From DASYQD01 sp963846495 (GTDB taxonomy: Bacteria > Acidobacteriota > Thermoanaerobaculia > Multivoradales > JAIOJS01), in assembly GCA_963846495.1 (NCBI GenBank), contig CAWJWP010000013.1:62001-126000 (forward strand): a DNA stretch of 64,000 nt. Direction: 5' to 3'. Every line of letters begins with the position of its first letter. Position 1 is the stretch's first letter. Under the pieces are notes generated by a model that was not told the DNA's origin, ran no database searches, and saw nothing but the letters and a program-made list of their open reading frames with translations. Shown in pieces: positions 33,634 to 43,538 of this stretch. Position numbers and translations under genes: made by a program.

Positions 33634-34740
33634 TCAGGAGCCCGTGAGCACTAGGCCGGCGCGCTTGCAGGCCTCGGCGAACATCGGCGTGCAGATTTCC
33701 GCGACCGAGTAGATGCCGTCGGCGACGACGGTGTCCTTGACGTTGTCGCGCGTCACCGCCACCACCGGCAGCAGCACCGACGGCACTTGGTGGCCGCTCG
33801 AGTTGGTGCGCATCACCGTCGCGTGCTCGCCGGCGTAGGGCTTGCCTTCGGCGGCGGCGAGCGCCATCTTCGCGGCCGTCGCCGCCTCGCTCGTGTAGGG
33901 CTTGTAGATCGTCATGTGTTGGTCGCCGGCGAGGATGCGTTGGATGGCGGCGAGCTCGGCGTCCTGACCGGTGACGGGAGGCAGCGGCTCGACGCCGTGA
34001 CCCTTGAGCGCGGCGATGGCGCCGCTGGCGAGGCCGTCGTTGGCGGCGTAGACGCCGATGACGCTCTGCGCGCCGAGCTTGGTGAGCGCCTGCTCGACTT
34101 CTTGTTGCGCTTTGTCGGGGCTCCAGTCGGGGGTGTCGATCTCGTAGCCGACGGTGACCTTGCCGTCGAGGGCGGTGTGGGCGCCGCGCTTGAACTCGGC
34201 GGCGTTGGGGTCGGTGGGCGAGCCGTTGATCATGATGACCGGGCCGCGCTTGAGGTCGCCGCCGGGCTCGAGCGCGCGCAGCAGCGCGGCGCCTTGCTCC
34301 TCGCCCACTTTCACGTTGTCGAAGGTGACGAAGTAGTCGACGGGGCCGGCGGCGAAGCGGTCGTAGGCGACGACGGGGACGCCCTGCTCCTCGGCCTTGG
34401 CGACGATGGCGCCGGCGGCCTTGGCGTCGACGGCGCCGAGGACGAGCACTTGCACGCCCTGGCTGAGCAGGGAGTCGGCCTGCGAGAGTTGCTTGGCGGC
34501 GTCTTGCTGCGCGTTGAGGTAGAGGAGGGTGCAGCGCGGGCATTCGGCCTTGATGCCCTTTTCGATGAGCGGGCGGTCGAAGGCTTCGTAGCGGGCGGTC
34601 TTGCTCTCGGGGAGGAGCAGGCCGACGGCGAAGCCTTCCTCGGTCGTGCGCTTGGCGGCGGCTTCGGCGCCGCCGCCGGCGCCCGGGGCCTTGCCGCAGC
34701 CAAGAGTCGCGAGCGGGAGTAAGAGCACGAGCATGAGCAT
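33634..34740 (-). CDS. Sugar-binding lipoprotein of ABC transporter (XylF-like)
   Basis: About 368-residue periplasmic binding protein anchored as a lipoprotein (LLLPLATLGC). The body follows the XylF/RbsB fold: FAVGLLLPESKTARYEAFDR, GVQVLVLGAVDAKAAGAIV, VVAYDRFAAGPVDYFVTFDN and GVYAANDGLASGAIAALKGHG. The YDR and NDG segments resemble xylose-binding XylF. Start choice is uncertain. ATG 34740 gives a very short n-region lacking basic residues. Upstream in-frame GTG 34830 would add an Arg-rich leader, but that leader falls inside a long inverted repeat and so is less credible. It is first of the transporter trio, after the GH3 gene. Confidence 0.88.
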   Translation of the reverse strand: MLMLVLLLPLATLGCGKAPGAGGGAEAAAKRTTEEGFAVGLLLPESKTARYEAFDRPLIEKGIKAECPRCTLLYLNAQQDAAKQLSQADSLLSQGVQVLVLGAVDAKAAGAIVAKAEEQGVPVVAYDRFAAGPVDYFVTFDNVKVGEEQGAALLRALEPGGDLKRGPVIMINGSPTDPNAAEFKRGAHTALDGKVTVGYEIDTPDWSPDKAQQEVEQALTKLGAQSVIGVYAANDGLASGAIAALKGHGVEPLPPVTGQDAELAAIQRILAGDQHMTIYKPYTSEAATAAKMALAAAEGKPYAGEHATVMRTNSSGHQVPSVLLPVVAVTRDNVKDTVVADGIYSVAEICTPMFAEACKRAGLVLTGS

Positions 34741-34778
34741 CACCGCGAGTGCGGTGGGTGGGGTGGCGAGAGTCGGCC

Positions 34779-34957
34779 GGCTTCGGCGTCGGGGCCGGGG
34801 GCCGCCGCCGCGGGACCGGCGCGCCTTCACTCGACTACGGGAGGGGAGCGGCGCGCCTCCGCTCTCCAGCCGCCGGTACGAACCTGACCCCGCAGCATTC
34901 GCGAAGCGGCTTCCGAGAGGTCCCGCCGCGACGGCCCCCGGCCCCGACGCCGAAGCC
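34779..34957. repeat. Long inverted repeat in the transporter leader
   Basis: Two perfect inverse 26-nt arms: 34779-34804 (starts ggcttcggcgtcggggccgg) and 34932-34957, with partly matching sequence continuing inward (ccgcgggacc / ggtcccgcc). Together they could form a stem of about 35-40 bp around a ~110-nt loop. It fills the 357-bp gap between the GH3 and binding-protein genes, where I see no other gene. It may be a transcription attenuator, an mRNA-stability element or a mobile REP-like element. Confidence 0.8.
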
Positions 34958-35097
34958 TCCAGCCGTGAACTAACCGGACCACCGGGAAGTCGAACGTTGC
35001 AGTTCATGCGCGTAGTCGACGGCATCTGTTGCGGCGCTGTCAAGCGCGAGCGCGAGGCGAGCCGGCCCGTTTGCGTGGCGGGGCGGCGACGCCGCCT

Positions 35098-37538
35098 TCA
35101 CTTCGCGGTCCCCGGCGCGGCGGCGAGGGTGAACGTCTCGCGCAGGCCGCCGACGGTGACGGCGAAGTCGCCCGGCTCGACCGTGGGGCGCAGGTCGGCG
35201 CCGATGAACGACAGGTCGTCGCGGCCGAGTTGGAAGCTCAGCTCGCGGCTCTCGCCTGGCTGCAGCCAGACCTTGGCGAAGCGGCGCAGGCGCTTGACCG
35301 GCGGCGTGACGCTCGCCACCAGGTCGGAGACGTAGAGCTGCACCACCTCGGCGCCGGCGCGCGCGCCGCTGTTGGTGACCGTCACCTTCACCTGCACCGT
35401 GCCGTCGGGAGTCGTCGACTTCGGCTCGACCACGAGGCCACCATAAGTGAACGTCGTGTAGCTGAGCCCGGCGCCGAAGTCGAACTGGGGCTGGTAGGCG
35501 GTGAGGCCGAAGCTGGTGTCTTGCTCCTCGAAGGCCTTGTGGTCGTAGGTGCGTAGCGCGTGGGCGTAGCGCGGGTAGGTGATCGGCAGCCGGCCGCTCG
35601 GGTTGACGTCGCCGAGCAGGACGTCGGCGATGGCGCGGCCGCCTTCTTGCCCGGGGTTGAGCGCCAGCACGACGGCGGCGGCGAGGTCGACGATTGGGCG
35701 CACGACGCGCGGTCGCCCTTCGATCAGCACCAGCACCACGGGTTTGCCGGCTTCGGCCACCGCCCGCGCCAGCCGCAGCTGCGCCTCGGGGAGGGCGAGG
35801 TCGTCGATGTTGCCCGGGGTCTCGGCGTAGGCCAGCTCGCCGAGGCAGACGATCGCCACGTCGACGTCCTTTGCCGCCGCGGCGGCGGCGGCGATGTCGA
35901 CCTCGGCGTCGTACTTTGCACCTTCGACGTAGACGACGCGGTCGGCGCCGAGCCGCTCGGCGAGCGCGCCGCGCACGGTGGGGACGTCTGTCGGGTAGAG
36001 CTCTTCGCGGTTGCCCTGCCAGACGATCGACCAGCCGTTGTTGAGCGCCTGTCGCGAGTCGGCGGTCGGGCCGGTGACGAGCACGCGCGGCTTCGCCGTG
36101 CCGCCACCCGCGAGCGGCAGCACGCCCTTGCCGTTGGCGAGCAGCACGATCGACTCGCGCGCCGCCGCGAGCGCCGACGCTCGCGCTTCCGCTCCGCCCA
36201 CCTTCACCTTCGCCGCAATGCCGAGAAGAGGATCCTCGAACAGCCCCAGCCGCTCCTTGAGCACCAGCACGCGCGTCACCGCCTCGTCGATGCGGGCCAT
36301 CGGGACCGCGCCCTCTTCGACGAGCTGCACGAGCAGGTCGGCGAAGCTCAAGTCGAGCGGCACCATGCTCATGTCGATGCCGGCGAGCACCGCCTGCCGC
36401 GTCGCCTCTTTCTCGTCCTTGGCGGTGCGGTGGATGTTGACCATCTTCTTGATGTCTTCCCAGTCGGAGACGATCAGCCCGTCGAAGCCGAGCTCGCCGC
36501 GCAGCACGTCCTCGAGCAGGTAGCGGTTGACGTGGCCGGGGACGCCGTTGACCTCGCCCGAGTTGACCATCACCGAGACGGCGCCGGCGCGCGTGGCGGC
36601 GACGAACGGGGGCAGGTAGTGCTCGCGCAGCGTGATGTCGGGGATGAGCGCCGGCGTGCGGTCGTGGCCCGTCGTCGGCCCGCTGTAGCCGATGTAGTGC
36701 TTCATCGTCGCCGCCACGACGCCGGGCCCGGCGAGGTCGCGCTCGCCCTTCCCGTTCCCTGATAGCCGCGCACGGTGGCGACGCCCATCACCGAGGCGAG
36801 GTAGGAGTCCTCGCCGAAGGTCTCGTAGAGCCGCGGCCACAGCGGCTGGCGGCCGATGTCGAGCACCGGCGAGAAGTTCCACGGCAGCGCGGCGGCGCGC
36901 GTCTCGGCGGCGGCCCACTTGCTGCCGTCGAGCATCAGCTCGGGGTTCCAGGTCGCCGCCATGCCCAGCGGCTGCGGGAAGAGCGTCGCGCCCTTGACGT
37001 AGTTGGCGCCGTGGATGGTGTCGATGCCGTAGAGCACCGGGACCTTCAGGCGCGTCTGCGCCGCCGCCGCTTGCATGTCGCGCAGCAGCTCGTGCCAGCG
37101 CTCGATGGGGATCGCCTGGTCGTAGACGTTGAGGATCGAGCCGACGCCGTAGTCGACGACGGCGCGCCGGATCTTCTCGGGGTCGACGTGAACGTCCTGG
37201 TCCTTGCCGCTGACGACCATCTGCATCGTCAGCTGCGTCATCTGCCCGACCTTCTCGCGCAGCGTCATCTGCGCGAGCAGATCCGTGACGCGCTTCGAGA
37301 CCGGCCGCTTGCCGGGTGGCGCGGCCGGCAGCTCGCGCGCCAGGAACTGATCGCTGTCGATCAGCGTCGGCGCCTCTGCGGCGCTAGCCGCGGCCTTCGT
37401 CGCCGCGCCGGCGTCGATCGCCGCAAAAACGGCGACGGTCATGCCCGTCGCCGCTGCCAGGACTGCGAGGCGGAGCGCCGCGCGACGGCGGCGCCCGAGA
37501 CTTGAGAAAGGCGCCGTCGACTGCATGCGCTTCACCAC
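35098..37538 (-). CDS. GH3 beta-glucosidase, exported, one frameshift
   Basis: Roughly 812-residue glycoside hydrolase 3. The N-terminus has an export signal (LGRRRRAALRLAVLAAATGM, then TVAVFAAIDAGAA), followed by LTLREKVGQMTQL and YGIDTIHGANYVKGATLFPQ from the TIM-barrel domain. The nucleophile Asp is in FDGLIVSDWEDIKK. The alpha/beta sandwich and a C-terminal fibronectin-III-like domain (FDFGAGLSYTTFTYGG to the end) complete it. It should release terminal beta-linked glucose, or possibly GlcNAc. The frame breaks near 36,766: GYQG is followed by a cagggaacggg run where one missing G would restore GYQGNGKGERDLAGPG. This is most simply a homopolymer consensus error. It lies 104 bp after the TonB receptor and before the ABC genes, so probably in one operon. 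Confidence 0.88.
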
Positions 37539-37642
37539 CCTGCCGTGAGTTATGCCTATGGTGGCCGCGACGCGGGCTGCGACCTCGTCGATCGCAGCCC
37601 GCGGCTGGGAGCGCTTCGCTCCGCGGCCCTACTCGAATGAAC

Positions 37643-40600
37643 TCAGTCGAAGAACAGCTTGATGCCGATCTGGATCTGGCGCGGATCCCGCGTCCCCTGC
37701 GCCTGGCCGAAGGAGAGCGGGAGCTGCTCGCCGGTGATGCTGGTCGCGTAGGCGATGTCCGGCTGGCCCGTCGCCGGGTTGACCCCGTTGTGCGACACCG
37801 AGACCGGGTCGAGGGTGTTGTCGACGTTGATGAAGTTGATCTGGTTGGTGACGTTGAAGATCTCGAAGCGCAGCTGCCCGTCGAGGCGCTTGCCGAAGCG
37901 GATGTTCTTGTAGAACGACAGGTCGACCTCGAAGAAGTCCGGCCCGTCGCACTCGCCGCGCTCGGACATCTGGTTGGTGGTGCCCAGCTGGTAGCCGACG
38001 AGGGTCCAGCCGCGCGGGTTGAGCCACTGCTCCTTCCTGCCGCCCTTGTTGCGGCAGGGCTCGCCGGGCACGCGGATCGGCCGCTGGTTGCTGGCGTAGC
38101 CGGTGCCGGCGACGCCGCCGGCCACCCCCGGCACGCCGCCGCCGCTGTCGTTGTAGACGGTGATCGGCACGCCCGAGGCGTAGAAGACGATGCCGCCGAT
38201 CGACCAGTTGCCGAGCAGCGTGCGGAAGACCGCGCTCCTGTTCTCGAAGCTCGGCGCGTGCCAGACGAGGCTGGTGTTGAAGACGTGCTCGCGGTTGGCC
38301 AACGCGCGGCCGCGGTCGAGCCCCTGGTTGGAGAGATCGGTGATGGCCACCGGCTGGATGCTGCCGGCGCTGTCGTTGAGCGGATCGTCGGACTCGAGCT
38401 CGGCCCAGGTGTAGGAGGCCTGGAACTGCGAGCCGCGCCCGAACCGCGAGTTGACCTGCGTCTGGAGCGACTTGTAGTCCGAGGTGCCGTCGTTGCGCCA
38501 GAAGTTGATGGTGTTGTCGCCGGTGACGACGCCATAGGGGCGCAGCGCCGCCTGGCAGGCGTCGTCGGCGCCGCAGTGGACGTACTCGAGGCGATCGGAG
38601 ACGCCGTTGCCGTTGCGGTCGCCGAAGGGCACCTGGTTGATGTCGACGCGCCGCATCACGTGCTTGCCCTTGCTGCCGACGTACGAGACCTCGACGGTCG
38701 TCTCGGCGGCGAGCCGCTGCTCCCAGGTGACGTTGTACTGGTAGTTGTACGGCGTCTCGCGGTCGATGTCGTAGCCGTTGAACGGGCGGCCGCTGTTGGC
38801 CGTCGCGATGCAGCCCTCGCACGGCTCGTCGAGGCGGTCGAGGTAGCGCAGGCCTGAAATCGACGGGTTGAAGACGTTCTGGCCGAAGAGCAGCCAGGGC
38901 GACAGCCGCTCGCGCTGGTAGAACTGGCCGAAACCGGCGCGGAAGGCCGACTTGCCGTTGCCGAAGACGTCCCAGGCGAAGCCCAGGCGCGGCGCCACGT
39001 TGTCCTTGTCTTCCTCGACCAGCGAGCGGTTGGGTCCGAAGCTGCCGCCCGGCAGGCCGCGGTCGGCGCAGGCAGTGCTGCCCGGCGGCAGCATCATGCC
39101 GTTGCAGGGCGAGTTGCCGAGCGCCGGGTTGAAGCGGTCGGGGTTGAAGCTCGCGTACTCGTCGTTGGCCTCGACGGGGTTCTTGAAGTAGGAGTAGCGC
39201 AGCCCGAGGTCGAGGGTCATGTTCGAGGCCATCTGCCAGGAGTCGCCCAAGTACGTCTCGTAGTCGTTCCACTCCTGGTTGACGTCGACGTTCTTGGCGT
39301 TCTCGCCGAAGCCCCACGCCATGTCGCGCAGCAGGAAGTCGGCGAGCACGTTGCCGGTGGCGCCGCCCCAGCCGCTGATGCCGGCCGCCCCCCAGAACTG
39401 GGTGGTGGGCTCGGCGCTGGCGGCGAACCACTCGTCCTTGGTGTTGTCGCTGTAGAGCAGGCCGGCCTTCAGCCAGTGCTTGCCGAAGGTCGCCTGGTAG
39501 TCGTCCTTCAACACCAAGAGGTCCTGCTGGTTCTCCCACGGCGCGATGTTCCACAGCGCGGCGTAGCCCTGGCCGCCCCACCAGGTCGGGTGCGGGTTCT
39601 CGTTGCCGGTGAGCCGCCCGTCGTTGGGGAAGAAGGTGGGGATGGCGGCGGTGATCTGGTTGTTGAGCCCGGCGCTGGTGCCGCCGCGGGCGATGTTGAT
39701 CTCGTTGCCGGAATAAGACGCGGTGACGGTGTTGACGGCGCGGCTGCCGAAGGTCTGGCTGAGCTGCCCCACGATGGAACGGCCGGGCTGGTCCCACGAC
39801 GAGTCGACGGCGGGGAACGGATCGTCGCCCCACATGCGCTGCGCGTTGGGATCGCCGTTGAGCCACTTGTCCTGGGTGTAGCGGAACATGATGCGGCTGG
39901 CATTGCTCATGTCGTAGTCGAGCCGCACGTTGCGCTGCTCCCAATCGATCGGCGTGTCGACCGACTCCACCCAGTTGGCGCAGGTGCCGGCGGCCGGCGT
40001 GACGTTGGGGCTCGGGAAGAGCCGCAGGTAGGCCAACCCGCCCGCGCTCAGCCGGTCGGCGGGGATGACGTTGCCGGGGAACGGCTGACCGGTGAGCGGA
40101 TCGATGGGCACCGGCCCGCCGCAACCGGCGCGGCGCGGCTCGCTGAAGTCGCCGATGCGCTCGCGATCGGTGGGCACCTGCTGGCGGCGCACCGTGCCGC
40201 GCACCTCGTCGGTCCATTCGGCGGCGGCGAAGACGTAGAGCTTGTCGCGCATCACCGGCCCGCCGAGGGTGAAGCCGTAGTCGTCGAGCTTGAGGTTCTC
40301 GATGTTCTGCCCGGACTGCTCGAGGAAGTAGTTCTTCTCGTTCCACGAGTCATCGCGTTGGAAGATGTAGGCGCTGGCCTTCCAGTCGTTGCTGCCGCTG
40401 CGGGTGATCAGGTTGATCTGCCCGCCGCTGGCGCCGCCGAACTCGGGGCCGTAGCTGTTGCGGTGGATCTTGAACTCCTCGATCGAGTCCACCGAGGGGT
40501 AGACGAGGATGGTGCGGTTGGAGCCGACGTCGTTGTTGTTGGCGCCGTCGATCGTCCACATGTTGCCGGTAAAGCCGCCGCCGCTGATCGACATGTCGCT

Positions 40601-41137
40601 GCCGGTCATCAGCCCCTTGTCCTTGGTGTCGAAGTTCTCGGGGGCGCTGACGCCGGGCTGGAGCATGGTGAGGCCGACGAAGTTGCGGCCGTTGAGCGGC
40701 AGGTCGCGCACCTGCTCGCCGGTGACGAGGCCGGCGACCTCGGCGCCGATCGTCTCCACCTGCACGGCCGGCGCGGTGACCGTGATCTCCTCCTTGATCT
40801 CGCTGGAGGAGAGGTGGACGTCGATCTGGCGAACGTCGGCGACGTTGAGCAGGATGCCCTGGACGACGCCCGAGGAGCCGCCGTGGCTCACCGTGATCTC
40901 GTAGCGTCCGGGCGGCACGTCGCCGAAGACGTAGACGCCGTCGCCGCCAGTGGTGGTGGCGCGGGCATAGCCGGTGTCCTGGCCCACCAGGCTCACCTCC
41001 GCTCCCGCGACCACCGCGTTGCCGGGATCCGTGACCGTGCCGCGGATGCTGGCCGCCTGGCGCTGCGCCCACACGGGCGCAGCGGCGAGCAGCAAAGCTC
41101 CGAAGACCACCAGTACCAACGATGGCGCCTTCCGCAT
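37643..41137 (-). CDS. Oar-type TonB-dependent outer-membrane receptor
   Basis: 1164-residue outer-membrane protein. A cleavable signal (LVLVVFGALLLAAAPVWAQ) is followed by a carboxypeptidase-regulatory-like beta-sandwich (SIRGTVTDPGNAVVAGAEVS, GVYVFGDVPPGRYEITV). The plug domain (EQVRDLPLNGRNF, TIDGANNNDVGS) and a long beta-barrel ending in QIQIGIKLFFD with a terminal aromatic come next. This architecture is typical of the expanded TonB receptors of Acidobacteriota and takes up sizeable substrates such as oligosaccharides. It is first of the minus-strand run TonB receptor-GH3-ABC transporter. A LacI-type palindrome lies 30 bp upstream, so it is probably controlled by the regulator at 29.4-30.5 kb. 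The substrate is inferred from neighbours to be a beta-linked oligosaccharide. Confidence 0.92.
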   Translation of the reverse strand: MRKAPSLVLVVFGALLLAAAPVWAQRQAASIRGTVTDPGNAVVAGAEVSLVGQDTGYARATTTGGDGVYVFGDVPPGRYEITVSHGGSSGVVQGILLNVADVRQIDVHLSSSEIKEEITVTAPAVQVETIGAEVAGLVTGEQVRDLPLNGRNFVGLTMLQPGVSAPENFDTKDKGLMTGSDMSISGGGFTGNMWTIDGANNNDVGSNRTILVYPSVDSIEEFKIHRNSYGPEFGGASGGQINLITRSGSNDWKASAYIFQRDDSWNEKNYFLEQSGQNIENLKLDDYGFTLGGPVMRDKLYVFAAAEWTDEVRGTVRRQQVPTDRERIGDFSEPRRAGCGGPVPIDPLTGQPFPGNVIPADRLSAGGLAYLRLFPSPNVTPAAGTCANWVESVDTPIDWEQRNVRLDYDMSNASRIMFRYTQDKWLNGDPNAQRMWGDDPFPAVDSSWDQPGRSIVGQLSQTFGSRAVNTVTASYSGNEINIARGGTSAGLNNQITAAIPTFFPNDGRLTGNENPHPTWWGGQGYAALWNIAPWENQQDLLVLKDDYQATFGKHWLKAGLLYSDNTKDEWFAASAEPTTQFWGAAGISGWGGATGNVLADFLLRDMAWGFGENAKNVDVNQEWNDYETYLGDSWQMASNMTLDLGLRYSYFKNPVEANDEYASFNPDRFNPALGNSPCNGMMLPPGSTACADRGLPGGSFGPNRSLVEEDKDNVAPRLGFAWDVFGNGKSAFRAGFGQFYQRERLSPWLLFGQNVFNPSISGLRYLDRLDEPCEGCIATANSGRPFNGYDIDRETPYNYQYNVTWEQRLAAETTVEVSYVGSKGKHVMRRVDINQVPFGDRNGNGVSDRLEYVHCGADDACQAALRPYGVVTGDNTINFWRNDGTSDYKSLQTQVNSRFGRGSQFQASYTWAELESDDPLNDSAGSIQPVAITDLSNQGLDRGRALANREHVFNTSLVWHAPSFENRSAVFRTLLGNWSIGGIVFYASGVPITVYNDSGGGVPGVAGGVAGTGYASNQRPIRVPGEPCRNKGGRKEQWLNPRGWTLVGYQLGTTNQMSERGECDGPDFFEVDLSFYKNIRFGKRLDGQLRFEIFNVTNQINFINVDNTLDPVSVSHNGVNPATGQPDIAYATSITGEQLPLSFGQAQGTRDPRQIQIGIKLFFD

Positions 41138-41166
41138 GACGATGACCCTCCGGCCCGAGGCCGCGG

Positions 41167-41178
41167 TTAATCGATTAA
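41167..41178. promoter_or_regulatory. LacI-type operator 2
   Basis: Perfect 12-bp palindrome TTAATCGATTAA, followed by an overlapping-type second site (gtaaatcgataa), 30 bp upstream of the TonB receptor start. It closely matches the operator at 30575. The divergent TPR gene starts at 41304, so the 166-bp spacer may serve both directions. An AT-rich box in such GC-rich DNA is itself a strong sign of selection. Confidence 0.75.
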
Positions 41179-41303
41179 GTAAATCGATAACACAGGGTTT
41201 TGCGGCGTGTCAAGAGGTGCGGACGAATTCGGACGAAGTTCGGAGAACCTATGAACCGGGCATCCGCCCGCGAAGAGCCGCGCTAACATGCCCGGCCTAG
41301 CCG

Positions 41304-43538
41304 ATGGTCCGACACCGGGTTTCCGCGCTCCTCGCGGCGGCTATCGTCCTCGGTGCTCCGCTCGCGGCCGTCGCCGCGGATCCGCCGCAACCGGGCGCGG
41401 CCGAACCTGCCGCGGCGTTGCGCACCAACCTTGCCGAGGCCGATCGCCGCCTCCAGGGCGGCGAGCTCGAGCGGGCGGAGAGCAGCTATCGCGCCGCCCT
41501 GCTCGAAGGATGGCTGCTCATGGGCGCGCTCCACCTCGAGGCCGGCGAGCTACCGGCCGCGCGTGCGGCGCTCCTCCGCGCCACCGGTGCCGCCGTCGAG
41601 ACGCGCCGCGTGCTCACCGCGCTCGCCGTCGTCCACATGCAGCTGGGCGAGCACGGCGAGGCGATCGCGGCGCTGCGCACCGTCGTCGCGCGTCACAAGG
41701 GAGATCTCGCGACGCGGCGGTTGCTCGCGCAGGCACTCGTCGCCGCCGGCCAGCCCGAGCAGGCGGTGCAGGAGCTCGAGGAGATCCGCGTCCAGGCGCC
41801 CGACGATCCCGAGCTCGCCTTCACGCTCGCCTCCGGCTACCTGCGCCTCGGCAAGGTCGAGCAGGCGGAGCGGCTCTTCGCCAAAGTCTTCGCGGCGCGT
41901 CCGGCGGCGCAGACGCACGTGCTCATCGGCCGCACCTATCGCGACTTCCACCAGCCGCAGCGCGCCGCCGCCTCTTTCGCCAAGGCGCTCGAGATGGACG
42001 CGCGCGTACACCGCGCTCACTACTATCTCGGCACGCTGGCGCTGCTCGACGAGGACGGCCCGCGCCTCGACGAAGCGATCGGCGAGCTCGAGCGCGAGCT
42101 CGCGCTCTACCCGGACGACGAGGCCGCCAAGCTCTACCTCGGCATGGCGCTCGTCGAGGCCAAGCGCTTTGACGAGGCGCTACCGAGCCTGGCGGCGCTG
42201 GCGCGCGGCGACCGGGCGCAGGTCGAGGGCCTCTTCTACCTCGGCCGCTGTCTGCTTGGCCTCGGCCGGCCGAAAGAAGCGATCGAGCCGCTGCGCCGCG
42301 CGATCGAGCTGGCACCGGTGCAGCGCGCCGACGAGGTGCGCGTGCAGGGGGTCGAGTACCAGCTGGCGCTGGCACTGCGCCGGTCGGGCAACGAGAGCGA
42401 GGCAACCGAGCACTTCGCCGCCGCCGAGCGGCTCTCGGCGCAGCTCGCACAGCGGTCGCAGGAGAAGCTCGCGCGCTACCTCAAGAATGTGCCCGAGCCG
42501 GAGGAGTCATTGGGGCTCGCGCTCTCGGCGTTTGCTGCAACGTCGCTCGAAGGGCTGGCGCCGGCACGGCGGGTCGAGCTGCGGCGCGAGGTGGAGGGCG
42601 CGCTGGCGCGCGCCTACTTCAACCTCGGCGTGATGCGGCTCCAGGCGTCGGAGCTGTCGCGGGCGCTGGAGTTCCTGGCGGCGGCGGACGAGCTCGACGC
42701 CGAGATGCCAGGGCTGCAGCGCGCCATCGGCGTCGCGCGGTTCAACGCGCGCCAGCACGCCGCGGCCGTCGCGCCGCTCGAGCGCGCGCTCGCTCAGCAG
42801 CGCGGCGACGTCGAGCTGCAGCGCTTGCTGGCGCTGACGCAGCTCGAGAGCGGCGGCTACGCCGAGGCGGCCGAGCTGCTGGCGGTGGATCCGCAGCGCG
42901 CCACCGATCCGGCGCTGCAGTACGCCTACGCACTGTCGCTCGTGCGCAGCGACCAGCCCGACAAGGCGCAGCAGGTGTTCAACGAGCTGCTGCGCAACCA
43001 CGGCAACTGGCCCGAGCTGCACGTGCTGGTCGGCCAGGCCCACGCCGGCCAGGCCGACTTCGACGCCGCCATCGCGGCGCTGCAGCGGGCGCTCGCGCTG
43101 TCGCCGACCGTCGCCGAGGCGCAGCTCACGCTAGGCACTATTTATTTACGCCAGGGTCGGCTGCCGGAAGCCGAGCAAGCGCTACGCGCCGAGCTGGCGC
43201 ATCATCCCGACAGCGTGCAGGCGCGCCACCAGCTCGCCACCGTGCTCGACCTGGCGGGACGGACGGCGGAAGCGATCCCGCTGCTGCAGGCGCTGCTCGC
43301 CGACGCGCCGCGCTTCGCCGACGGCCGCTACATGCTGGGCAAGATGCTGCTCGCCAGCGGCGAGGTCGAACGCGCCGCCGCCGAGCTGCGCTCCGCCGCC
43401 GAGCTGGCGCCCAAGGACGCCAACATCCACTACCAGCTCGGGCAGGCGTATCAGAAGCTCGGCCAGCCCGACTTGGCGCGGCAGCAGTTCGACCTCTACC
43501 GCGAGCTCAAGCGCGGCACGAGCGGAGGGGCATCGTGA
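41304..43538 (+). CDS. Exported TPR-repeat protein
   Basis: 744-residue protein with an N-terminal signal peptide (SALLAAAIVLGAPLAAVAA) and many tetratricopeptide repeats throughout. Examples are FTLASGYLRLGKVEQAERLF, EAQLTLGTIYLRQGRLPEAE and IHYQLGQAYQKLGQPDLARQ. TPR arrays are protein-binding scaffolds; this one should act in the periplasm. Its stop overlaps the next TPR gene as GTGA, and that gene in turn overlaps a CRTAC-type protein. The three-gene unit is common in Acidobacteriota, often near TonB receptors, and may support surface binding or processing of substrates. It diverges from the TonB receptor with the operator between. Specific function is unknown. Confidence 0.9.
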   Translation: MVRHRVSALLAAAIVLGAPLAAVAADPPQPGAAEPAAALRTNLAEADRRLQGGELERAESSYRAALLEGWLLMGALHLEAGELPAARAALLRATGAAVETRRVLTALAVVHMQLGEHGEAIAALRTVVARHKGDLATRRLLAQALVAAGQPEQAVQELEEIRVQAPDDPELAFTLASGYLRLGKVEQAERLFAKVFAARPAAQTHVLIGRTYRDFHQPQRAAASFAKALEMDARVHRAHYYLGTLALLDEDGPRLDEAIGELERELALYPDDEAAKLYLGMALVEAKRFDEALPSLAALARGDRAQVEGLFYLGRCLLGLGRPKEAIEPLRRAIELAPVQRADEVRVQGVEYQLALALRRSGNESEATEHFAAAERLSAQLAQRSQEKLARYLKNVPEPEESLGLALSAFAATSLEGLAPARRVELRREVEGALARAYFNLGVMRLQASELSRALEFLAAADELDAEMPGLQRAIGVARFNARQHAAAVAPLERALAQQRGDVELQRLLALTQLESGGYAEAAELLAVDPQRATDPALQYAYALSLVRSDQPDKAQQVFNELLRNHGNWPELHVLVGQAHAGQADFDAAIAALQRALALSPTVAEAQLTLGTIYLRQGRLPEAEQALRAELAHHPDSVQARHQLATVLDLAGRTAEAIPLLQALLADAPRFADGRYMLGKMLLASGEVERAAAELRSAAELAPKDANIHYQLGQAYQKLGQPDLARQQFDLYRELKRGTSGGAS

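Noticed and set aside
38952..41170. Plus-strand frame of 564 codons opposite the TonB receptor
   Set aside because: Antisense, Val/Asp/Gly/His-rich shadow; the minus strand encodes a full-length receptor with signal peptide and barrel end.
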